DNA from: Treponema sp. UBA3870 | GTDB taxonomy: Bacteria > Spirochaetota > Spirochaetia > Treponematales > Treponemataceae | DNA: 6,748 nt | NCBI GenBank assembly: GCA_002392275.1 | Contig: DGGQ01000036.1 | Coordinates: 1-6,748 of the forward strand | Direction: 5' to 3' | Shown: positions 1 through 6,371 of the stretch, one piece after another | Position numbering within the stretch: the first letter of the stretch is position 1 | Layout: the number at the start of each line of letters is the position of its first letter | The notes under the pieces: model-generated | Told to the model about the DNA's origin: nothing | The model's database searches: none | Seen by the model: the letters and a program-made list of their open reading frames with translations, nothing else | Translations under genes and position numbers: made by a program

Positions 1-1932
1 ACAGAAGTTGACGGCGAAAAGAATTCCAAGGCTCTGCGAAATGCAATCAATGATGGAAAGAGAATCATCATTACAACACTGCAGAAATTCCCTGTTATTT
101 ATGAGCAGGTTGAAGGAGTTAATGGCAAGAAGTTTGCAGTAATTGTTGATGAAGCTCATTCAAGCCAGACTGGAGACAGTGCTAAAAAACTTAAGATTGC
201 ACTTGCTGATAAAACTGATGCATTAAAAGAATGGGAAGAAATTGAAGCTGAGAACGAAGAAAAGACTCCTGACAGTGAAGATGAACTTATTAATGAAATG
301 ACTGCACATGGCAATCATAAAAATTTAAGTTTCTTTGCCTTTACCGCTACGCCAAAAAATAAAACATTGGAAATGTTTGGTACTCGTCAGACTGACGGAA
401 GTTTTAAGCCCTTCCATGTTTACTCTATGAGGCAGGCTGTAGAAGAAGGCTTCATAATGAATGTGCTAGAAAATTATACTACATATAAAAACTGTTATAA
501 AATTTTACAGGAATCAAGTGATGATCCTGAAGTATTTGCTTCAAAAAGCGTAAAACTTATTAAGAGGTATGAGGAACTACATCCGCATAATTTGCAGCAA
601 AAGTCTCAGATTATTGTTGAAACTTATATGGATAGAACACGTCACGCAATAAACGGTCGCGGTAAAATGATGGTTGTAACAGCGAGCCGTCTGGCAGCTG
701 TCCGCTACTACCATGAAATCAAACGGTATATTGAATCGCAGGCCGCAAAAGACGATGCCTATAAAAATCTAGAAATTTTTATTGCTTTCTCTGGAAGCCT
801 AAAAGATCCTAAAGACCCGGCTGGAACAGAATATACAGAAAGTGGCATGAATCGTGACCACAACGGAAGACCGGTTAGCGAAGCCCAGACAAAGAAAGTA
901 TTCCACGATGAAGGAAATATTCTGATTGTCGCAGAAAAGTATCAGACAGGTTTTAGCGAAGATTATCTTCACACAATGATTGTTGATAAAAAACTTCGTG
1001 ATGTAAAAGCCGTTCAGACTTTAAGCCGCTTGAATCGTACTTGCGATGGAAAGGAAGACACCTTTATCCTTGATTTTGTGAATACAAAAGAACAGATTCT
1101 GGAAGCCTTCCAGCCATATTTCCATACCACTGAATTAAAAGAAGAGCTTAACAAAAATCTTATTTATCAGACACAGAAAATGCTCCGTGCCTTTAAGATT
1201 TACAATGATGGCGATATTAAGAATGTAACGGATATTTATCTTAATCAGAAGAAGAATCCGTCAAAACAGGCTCTTATTACAAATGCACTTTTGCCAGTTG
1301 TTCAGGGCTACAATGCTTTGAATCAGGAACAAAGGTATCAGTTTAGAAAATTACTTCGGTCATTTGTAAAATGGTACAACTTCATCACTCAAATAATCCG
1401 TATGTTCTCAAAAGACTTGCATAGAGAATTCCTTTTCTGCAAATATCTTGAACGGCTTGTTCCTGCTGACAAAGAAACGATGATAGATATTACAAACAAA
1501 ATCAAACTTGAATATTACAAGCTTGAAAAGACTTTTGAGGGTAGTGTTGTTCTTCAAAAAGAAAATGGAGTGCTTGAACCTCAGCGAATCAAGAATGCAG
1601 TTGGCCAGAAAGAAAAGAAAACTCCGCTTTCGGAAGTTATTAAAAAGATAAACGAGGAGTTTGGAACAAAGTTTACAGAACGCGACAAAGTTATTTTTAC
1701 CGATGTTTTTAATTCTATGGTAAAAGATGATAAGCTAAAAACATCTGCTCGTTCCAATGGTCAGCAAATGTTTACAAACAATATTATGCCAAAGAGTTTT
1801 GACGACACTTTACAGAAGTCTTATTTTGAGAACATGGAAGCATATGAATCTTGGCTTAAAGATAAAGAAAAATATGAGTTCATGCGTAAGATGATGGCAG
1901 AAGCGTTGTATAAGGCCTTTTTAATGGAATGA
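1..1932 (+). CDS. hsdR: Type I restriction endonuclease subunit R (HsdR), 5'-truncated by window edge
   Basis: This is the ATP-dependent translocase and nuclease subunit of a type I restriction-modification complex, which cuts unmodified foreign DNA together with HsdM and HsdS. The frame is open from base 1, so the gene begins upstream; the ATG at 298 is internal because the helicase motifs precede it. Counting from the first codon, 643 residues are visible. They include TTLQKFP, a DEAH box (50-53) followed by SSQTGD, the motif III segment FTATP (114-118), LIVAEKYQTGF (motif V, TGF at 316-318) and QTLSRLNRT (339-347, motif VI). A helical C-terminal region of about 290 residues follows, as in other HsdR proteins. 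Family members are usually about 1000 residues, so the N-terminal PD-(D/E)XK nuclease and Walker A motif should lie to the left. The residues after TGF are SED, where DEP or DQP is more usual. The frame is intact through the TGA stop. hsdM and hsdS are not in the window. Confidence 0.95.
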   Translation, partial: TEVDGEKNSKALRNAINDGKRIIITTLQKFPVIYEQVEGVNGKKFAVIVDEAHSSQTGDSAKKLKIALADKTDALKEWEEIEAENEEKTPDSEDELINEMTAHGNHKNLSFFAFTATPKNKTLEMFGTRQTDGSFKPFHVYSMRQAVEEGFIMNVLENYTTYKNCYKILQESSDDPEVFASKSVKLIKRYEELHPHNLQQKSQIIVETYMDRTRHAINGRGKMMVVTASRLAAVRYYHEIKRYIESQAAKDDAYKNLEIFIAFSGSLKDPKDPAGTEYTESGMNRDHNGRPVSEAQTKKVFHDEGNILIVAEKYQTGFSEDYLHTMIVDKKLRDVKAVQTLSRLNRTCDGKEDTFILDFVNTKEQILEAFQPYFHTTELKEELNKNLIYQTQKMLRAFKIYNDGDIKNVTDIYLNQKKNPSKQALITNALLPVVQGYNALNQEQRYQFRKLLRSFVKWYNFITQIIRMFSKDLHREFLFCKYLERLVPADKETMIDITNKIKLEYYKLEKTFEGSVVLQKENGVLEPQRIKNAVGQKEKKTPLSEVIKKINEEFGTKFTERDKVIFTDVFNSMVKDDKLKTSARSNGQQMFTNNIMPKSFDDTLQKSYFENMEAYESWLKDKEKYEFMRKMMAEALYKAFLME

Positions 1933-1946
1933 AGTCAATAAATTAT

Positions 1947-1951
1947 AGGAG
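1947..1951 (+). promoter_or_regulatory. Ribosome binding site of the ProC-family gene
   Basis: AGGAG lies 9 bases before the ATG at 1961, in the 28-base gap after hsdR. It fixes that start. The gap is A/T-rich but shows no convincing -35/-10 pair and no hairpin with a T-run, so read-through from hsdR is possible. Confidence 0.75.
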
Positions 1952-1960
1952 CATATTTAA

Positions 1961-2779
1961 ATGAACGGAAAAATTGGAATCATCGGTTTTGGAACAATTG
2001 GAAAATTGTTTTTGGAAAAGTTTTTGGATTCAGGTTTGCTTGCACCGGAAGATATTTTTGTATCGAACAGAAGTCCGTCAAAGCTGGAAAAAATTACGGA
2101 TAAAAAAGTAAATGCCTGTTTGGAAAATCGTATGCTTGTGCAGAAATCGGATTACATATTTTTTTGCGTGAAGCCTTCCGATTTGAAAACTGTTTTTGAC
2201 GAGGTGAAAGATGTTTTGTCAAAAGACAAATATATTGTTTCCGTAAACGGCAGCATAAAATTTTCGCAGCTGGAAAAGTATTTTCCTGAAAACCGGATTT
2301 CAAAAATCATTCCGAGTGTGACTGCGGAAGTCAATTCCTCACAGACCCTTGTTTGCCATAATGAAAAAGTTGGGGACGAAGATTTTGCATTTATAAATCA
2401 ACTTTTGTGCACATTTGGAAATGTGATAAATCTTCCGGAAAATGAAATTGGAATGGGGTCGGAGTTGGTAAGCTGTATGCCTGGATTCATTGCCTCAATC
2501 TTTAATGAAATCGCAAAAGGTGCGGGTAAGCACACTGAAATCCCAGAGGACCAGCGAATAGAAATGCTTTTGAACACAATGATTGCGACTGGGCTTTTAA
2601 TCAAAAATAAAAAACAAAGTTTTTACGAAGTGATAGAAAAGGTCGCAACAAAAGGCGGAATCACGGAGGAGGGTGTGAAAGTCATAGAAAAAGATTTTCC
2701 CCGCGTTGTTGATGAACTGTTTGAAAAGACTTTGGAAAAACGACGGCTTACAGAAAAACGTATGACGGATGGAATATGA
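1961..2779 (+). CDS. Pyrroline-5-carboxylate reductase (ProC) family protein
   Basis: A 272-residue cytoplasmic NAD(P)-dependent oxidoreductase of the P5C reductase family; true members reduce pyrroline-5-carboxylate to proline. The length matches the family norm. The N-terminus is a Rossmann fold: a beta strand, then GFGTIG (9-14), with a VSNRSPSKLE segment after the second strand where the NADP 2'-phosphate is usually read. VKPSD and the strand IVSVNGSI follow, as in ProC. The C-terminal helical dimerisation domain carries SCMPGF (171-176) where ProC usually has GSGPAY, and VATKGGIT (228-235) in place of the SPGGTT signature. The fold assignment is firm, but both substrate-side motifs deviate, so a substrate other than P5C is possible and the symbol proC is withheld. 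The stop codon overlaps the next start (ATGA), implying translational coupling. No other proline-pathway gene (proA, proB) is nearby. Confidence 0.85.
   Translation: MNGKIGIIGFGTIGKLFLEKFLDSGLLAPEDIFVSNRSPSKLEKITDKKVNACLENRMLVQKSDYIFFCVKPSDLKTVFDEVKDVLSKDKYIVSVNGSIKFSQLEKYFPENRISKIIPSVTAEVNSSQTLVCHNEKVGDEDFAFINQLLCTFGNVINLPENEIGMGSELVSCMPGFIASIFNEIAKGAGKHTEIPEDQRIEMLLNTMIATGLLIKNKKQSFYEVIEKVATKGGITEEGVKVIEKDFPRVVDELFEKTLEKRRLTEKRMTDGI
2767..2773 (+). promoter_or_regulatory. Weak ribosome binding site of the CAT-like gene (start ambiguous)
   Basis: GGATGGA is the only purine-rich site before the CAT-like gene. It is only 2-3 bases from the ATG at 2776 but 8-9 bases from the in-frame ATG at 2782. 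The second ATG may therefore be the true start, or initiation at 2776 may depend on coupling with the overlapping stop of the preceding gene. Confidence 0.4.
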
Positions 2780-3483
2780 ATATGGCTGAAACAAAAATGA
2801 ATTATAAAATAATCGACAGGGAAAAATATTATCGAAAAGGAGTGTTCAGACATTTTTCGGAAGATTGCAAATGTTCCACATCAATGACCGCTAGAATCGA
2901 TGTTACAGCTTTGAAAGATTGGTCTAAAAAATCTGGGACAAAATTCTACATTAATTTTTTATACATACTTTCAAAAGTTCTGAATTCGCGCGATGATTAT
3001 AAAATGGCTTTTAAGTGGGAGAGCGGCGAACTGATTTGCTACGACCAGATAAATCCCATCCAGTACATTTTCCATGATGATACCGAAACTTGCACACCCG
3101 TGTACACGACATATTACGCGGATTACAATGTGTTCTATAAAAATGCGGCGGCGGATATTGAAAAAGCGAAAGGGACACGCGACTATGGCCTTGACTCACA
3201 GAATCATCCGAACTGGTTTGATGCATCGTATATCTCATGGCTTTCGTATGACTCGCTGAACATAGAACTTCCCGACGGATATTTGTATTTGCTTCCGATT
3301 GTGAACTGGGGAAAATACAGGGAAGAGTCCGGCCGCTTTGTAATGCCGCTTTCCGTAAGATTGAATCATGCCATTGCTGATGGATATTTAGTTGCAAAGG
3401 TTTTCAAATTGTTGCAAGATGAGATGGAAGGTTTTGTAAAGATGGAAGGGATAAAAAATGGAAATGATTTTGAGGGAATATAA
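2776..3483 (+). CDS. Chloramphenicol acetyltransferase-like (CatA-type) O-acetyltransferase
   Basis: A 235-residue protein (233 if started at 2782) that aligns along its length with the trimeric CAT family, which acetylates hydroxyl groups using acetyl-CoA in the cytoplasm. Family landmarks in order are: a GVFRHF segment near residue 20; RIDVTAL; KFYINFLYILSKVLN; KMAFK followed by GELICYD, matching the MAMKDGELVIWD region of classical CAT; HDDTETC; ASYISWLSY (150-158); and LNHAIADGY (196-204). The catalytic His and structural Asp of HHxxxDG are kept as H198 and D202, but the first His is Asn. S151 aligns with the oxyanion Ser148 of CAT, although the following PW is SW. It may therefore be an active acetyltransferase, but chloramphenicol resistance cannot be inferred because many CatA-like proteins have unknown acceptors. 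Its start overlaps the ProC-family stop and its 3' end overlaps the next gene by 26 bases. Confidence 0.87.
   Translation: MNMAETKMNYKIIDREKYYRKGVFRHFSEDCKCSTSMTARIDVTALKDWSKKSGTKFYINFLYILSKVLNSRDDYKMAFKWESGELICYDQINPIQYIFHDDTETCTPVYTTYYADYNVFYKNAAADIEKAKGTRDYGLDSQNHPNWFDASYISWLSYDSLNIELPDGYLYLLPIVNWGKYREESGRFVMPLSVRLNHAIADGYLVAKVFKLLQDEMEGFVKMEGIKNGNDFEGI
3446..3450 (+). promoter_or_regulatory. Ribosome binding site of the GNAT-GNAT-DUF5680 gene
   Basis: AAGGG lies 7 bases before the ATG at 3458, inside the 3' end of the CAT-like gene. The spacing favours 3458 over the in-frame ATG at 3464 (13 bases away). Confidence 0.7.
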
Positions 3484-4993
3484 AAAAGAGGATGCCGCGG
3501 CAATCTGCAAATGGCTCAGGACGGAAGAAGAGCTGTACAAATGGTCTGCCGACAGATTCAATAAATTTCCGCTTTCCGAAAATGACATGAATGAAAGCTA
3601 TGCGCCGCAGCTTGAGGGCAAAAGATTTTTCCCGCTCACGGCGGTAGATGAAAATGAAAATCTTCTGGGGCATTTTATAATCCGCTATCCGAATGAAAAG
3701 GATGACAGCTCTGTCCGCTTTGGATTTGTTATCGTGAATCCAGATTTCAGGGACAGGGGGCTTGGAAAGAAAATGCTTTCGCTCGGAATTGAATATGCGA
3801 AAAAAAATCTGGGTGTGCAGCGAATTGATTTGGGAGTGTTTGAAAATAATCCCGGCGCAAGACATTGCTATGAGGCGGTCGGTTTCCGTGAGTACAGCAG
3901 ACGAAATTGCAATTTGAAAATCGGTTCATGGACTTGCGTTGACATGGAAATAATTTTGGAAAAGAAAAATTTCATTCTTCCATGCGGCTCCGAAACTTTT
4001 GAAACTGAAAGACTCATAATGCGGAAGTTCACTTACGATGATGCGGATTCAATGATGCGTAACTGGGTTTCGGATGACGGTGTGCAGAATATGTATGGTG
4101 AGCCTTCTTACAAAACAAAGGAAGAAGTCCACGGACTTTTGGACAAGTACATCAGTTCGTATCAAAGCGGCGTTTATTTCCGATGGGCGATAATTGAAAA
4201 ATCATCAGGCGAGTGCATCGGGCAGATTGCATATTTTCTTGTTGACCACAACAATCATTTCGGCGAGATTGAGTATTGCATCGGAAAAGATTTTCAGAGA
4301 CGCGGATATGCTACGGAAGCGACAAAGGCTGTAATAAAATTTGGTTTTGAAAAAATCAATTTCCACAAAGTGCAGATTTGCGTCCGACCTTCAAACACCC
4401 CGTCAAGAAAAGTGATTGAAAAATGCGGCTTTACCTACGAGGGAACCCTGCGCGACTATTTTTTCAGGGAAGGAAAATATGAGGGAAGAATGTATTATTC
4501 GATTTTGAAGGATGAATGGGAATCAAAACTTGCTTCTGCTGAGCTGACAACGGATCTTGACGAATTGATTTTCTTCAGGCTTGAGGCAAACATAAACACT
4601 TATGCGGCTTTCAAAAATGAAGTTGAGCCAACTCGTCCATCCTCACACGACTTCCGCTACGAAAAAGGTGATTATATCTATCACGACACTTATGTCGGAG
4701 GCGAGCAGTTTGCGGGAGAGGAATCGATCTGTAAAAATGAAAAGGCACTTTATGCGATGAATTATTTTGGACGTGTCCTTGATGACAGGTTCAGCGGAGA
4801 TTTTTTAAAAGAGGCTTTGCGTCATGCTGACAAAAAAATGCCTTACCGTGGACCTGAGATTTACCAGTCAGGCGAGTTCACATACAAATGCAATGTGACA
4901 GGCGACTTCAACTGGTTCCAGGGTTTTGAGGAAATCTATTTGAATGAGACAAAAGTCTACGAATGTGTTTTCCACGGCGGGACATTGAGGTAG
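3458..4993 (+). CDS. Three-domain fusion: GNAT, RimJ/RimL-type GNAT, DUF5680
   Basis: A 511-residue soluble protein with three clear parts. Residues 1 to about 160 form a GNAT acetyltransferase: the acetyl-CoA pyrophosphate loop is RDRGLG (98-103), followed by a helix, a DLGVFENNPGARHCYE strand-helix and VGF. Residues about 178-350 form a second GNAT of the RimJ/RimL type: it begins ETERLIMRKF (182-191), has its loop at QRRGYA (280-285), and ends with the NTPSRKVIEKCGF and EGTLRDY segments typical of that class. Residues about 364-511 match DUF5680 as remembered: SHDFRYEKGDYIYHDTYVGG, FAGEE, MNYFGRV, FSGDFLKEAL, YRGPEIYQ, then DFNWFQGFEEI and VYECVFHGG at the end. DUF5680 has no known reaction and is often seen alone or behind a helix-turn-helix; none is visible here. 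The reading frame is continuous across both junctions. Acceptor substrates cannot be read from sequence. An in-frame ATG at 4490 (M345) could release the last domain alone, but its ribosome site is poorly spaced. Confidence 0.88.
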   Translation: MEMILREYKKEDAAAICKWLRTEEELYKWSADRFNKFPLSENDMNESYAPQLEGKRFFPLTAVDENENLLGHFIIRYPNEKDDSSVRFGFVIVNPDFRDRGLGKKMLSLGIEYAKKNLGVQRIDLGVFENNPGARHCYEAVGFREYSRRNCNLKIGSWTCVDMEIILEKKNFILPCGSETFETERLIMRKFTYDDADSMMRNWVSDDGVQNMYGEPSYKTKEEVHGLLDKYISSYQSGVYFRWAIIEKSSGECIGQIAYFLVDHNNHFGEIEYCIGKDFQRRGYATEATKAVIKFGFEKINFHKVQICVRPSNTPSRKVIEKCGFTYEGTLRDYFFREGKYEGRMYYSILKDEWESKLASAELTTDLDELIFFRLEANINTYAAFKNEVEPTRPSSHDFRYEKGDYIYHDTYVGGEQFAGEESICKNEKALYAMNYFGRVLDDRFSGDFLKEALRHADKKMPYRGPEIYQSGEFTYKCNVTGDFNWFQGFEEIYLNETKVYECVFHGGTLR

Positions 4994-5006
4994 TGGAAAT
5001 TAAACC

Positions 5007-5010
5007 GAGG
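5007..5010 (+). promoter_or_regulatory. Ribosome binding site of the GNAT-HAD gene
   Basis: GAGG lies 7 bases before the ATG at 5018, in the 24-base gap after the preceding TAG. The gap is too short for a terminator and shows no hairpin. Confidence 0.65.
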
Positions 5011-5017
5011 AATAATC

Positions 5018-6370
5018 ATGCAAGAAAAAATAGCATACCGACTTGCGGCAGAAAACGATTTGGATGAAATATGTGCACTCATAAAGGCTGCCATTTCGGA
5101 AATGGTGAAGCACGAAATTTTCCAGTGGGATGAAATCTATCCTGCGCGTGAGGATTTTCTTTCGGACATAAACTCACGTTCGCTTTTTGCAGGCGTTATA
5201 GATTGTGAAAATCAAAAAAGAATTGCGGTCATCTATGTGCTCAACAAAGATTGTGATGATGAATATAAAAATGCAAAATGGAAATCAGACGGTGAGTGGA
5301 TGGTGGTCCATCGTCTCTGCGTCCATCCAGATTTTCAGAGGCGTGGAATTGCAAAGGCGACACTGAATCATATTGAAAAAGAAGTGCTGGGTCTCGGAAT
5401 AAAAAGTATCCGCCTTGATGTGTTCAGCCAAAATCCACATTCACTAAAATTGTACGAACATTCGGGCTATCATAAAACTGGTGAGGCTTTGTGGCGCAAG
5501 GGATTTTTTTATCTGATGGAAAAAGTGCTAGAAGAAAAAACTCTAAAAGAGAAAACTCTTTATGTTACCGATTTGGATGGAACGCTTCTGAACAGGCAGG
5601 AAAAAATCAATCCGTTTAGTGTCGATGCAATCAACGCACTGGTTGAAAAGGGAATGCTTTTTACTTATGCGACCGCCCGCTCACTTGTGTCTGCTTCGAA
5701 GGTGACGGAAGGTCTTTCAACGAACATTCCGGTCATCGCTTACAATGGCACATTTATCTTTCATCCGTCCACCGGTGAGATTCTTTCGGAGGAAACTTTT
5801 AGCGATGAAGAGAGAAAATATGTCCGCAAAGTTTTGACCGAGCACAAAATCAGTCCACTGGTTTATTCGTTCATTGATGGCGTTGAAAAAGTTTCTTGGA
5901 TTCCAGAATTTGAAAATGACGGTGTAAGAAAATATTTGAAATCAAGACAGGGTGACAAACGTTTCCGTTCTGTCGACAATGACGACTTGCTTTACGAAGG
6001 CAGGATGTTTTATTTTACTTGCATCGGTGAGAAGGATGAGCTTGAACCTGTGTACGAGATTTTTTCAAAGGACAGGCGATACCGTTGCACAATGCAGCAG
6101 GAAATCTACAGGCCAGAATATTGGTGCGAGATTATGCCGGCCCTTGCGACAAAATCAAATGCAATCAAAAAGCTGAAAAAAATGTGGGGCTGCACAAAAG
6201 TGATTTCATTCGGCGATGCGATAAATGACATTCCCATGTTTGAAATTTCGGATGAGTGCTATGCCGTGTCAAATGCGGTCGATGAATTAAAATCGATTGC
6301 GACCGGAATCATAGAAAGCAATGATGATGACGGTGTTGCCAAATGGCTTTTGAAAAGAGCAGGAGAATAA
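5018..6370 (+). CDS. Two-domain fusion: GNAT acetyltransferase and Cof-type HAD phosphatase
   Basis: A 450-residue cytoplasmic protein. Residues 1 to about 166 form a GNAT domain: an N-terminal YRLAAENDLDEI strand-helix, a FQWDEIYP segment common in one GNAT subgroup, WMVVHRLCVHPDF, the acetyl-CoA loop QRRGIA (107-112), and RLDVFSQNPHSLKLYEHSGY. Residues about 181-446 form a HAD-superfamily subclass IIB (Cof-like) hydrolase with all four motifs: DLDGTLL with nucleophile D185 and acid D187; T219 in ATAR; K379 in ATKSNAI; and GDAINDIPMF with D400 and D404. The stretch between motifs II and III, about 160 residues, is the usual C2 cap. Cof-type enzymes dephosphorylate sugar phosphates, phosphorylated cofactors and similar small molecules. 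The linker (168-181) is charged and contains a short duplication. An in-frame ATG at 5516 (M167), with AAGGGA 12 bases upstream, could yield a free HAD domain of usual length. The frame itself is unbroken. The substrate and the reason for the fusion are unknown. Confidence 0.9.
   Translation: MQEKIAYRLAAENDLDEICALIKAAISEMVKHEIFQWDEIYPAREDFLSDINSRSLFAGVIDCENQKRIAVIYVLNKDCDDEYKNAKWKSDGEWMVVHRLCVHPDFQRRGIAKATLNHIEKEVLGLGIKSIRLDVFSQNPHSLKLYEHSGYHKTGEALWRKGFFYLMEKVLEEKTLKEKTLYVTDLDGTLLNRQEKINPFSVDAINALVEKGMLFTYATARSLVSASKVTEGLSTNIPVIAYNGTFIFHPSTGEILSEETFSDEERKYVRKVLTEHKISPLVYSFIDGVEKVSWIPEFENDGVRKYLKSRQGDKRFRSVDNDDLLYEGRMFYFTCIGEKDELEPVYEIFSKDRRYRCTMQQEIYRPEYWCEIMPALATKSNAIKKLKKMWGCTKVISFGDAINDIPMFEISDECYAVSNAVDELKSIATGIIESNDDDGVAKWLLKRAGE
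5534..5560 (+). repeat. Short tandem duplication in the GNAT-HAD linker
   Basis: Two 12-base units (5534-5545 and 5549-5560), identical at 10 of 12 positions and separated by AAA, encode EKTL-K-EKTL at residues 173-181. They lie exactly between the GNAT and HAD domains and probably lengthen the linker. The repeat is short and A-rich, so chance is possible. Confidence 0.45.
6361..6365 (+). promoter_or_regulatory. Ribosome binding site of the methyltransferase gene
   Basis: AGGAG lies 6 bases before the ATG at 6372, within the last codons of the GNAT-HAD gene. It supports this start and tight coupling. Confidence 0.75.
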
Positions 6371-6371
6371 A

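Noticed and set aside
298..1932. ATG at 298 as the start of a separate 544-residue gene
   Set aside because: The same frame is open back to base 1 and encodes the DEAH box and preceding HsdR sequence, so 298 is an internal Met with no ribosome site.
3011..3397. 128-codon ORF on the - strand
   Set aside because: It is antisense to the conserved core of the CAT-like gene and is low-complexity and Ser/Arg/His-rich with no motif.
3404..3865. 153-codon ORF on the - strand
   Set aside because: It lies opposite the CAT-like and GNAT genes, which have strong family motifs. Its translation shows no recognisable domain.
4289..5347. Near-identical 18-base match at 4289-4306 and 5330-5347, considered as a sign of domain duplication
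   Set aside because: Both copies encode the GNAT DFQRRG acetyl-CoA loop, and similarity does not extend beyond it. The two domains belong to different GNAT subgroups, so shared motif constraint explains it.
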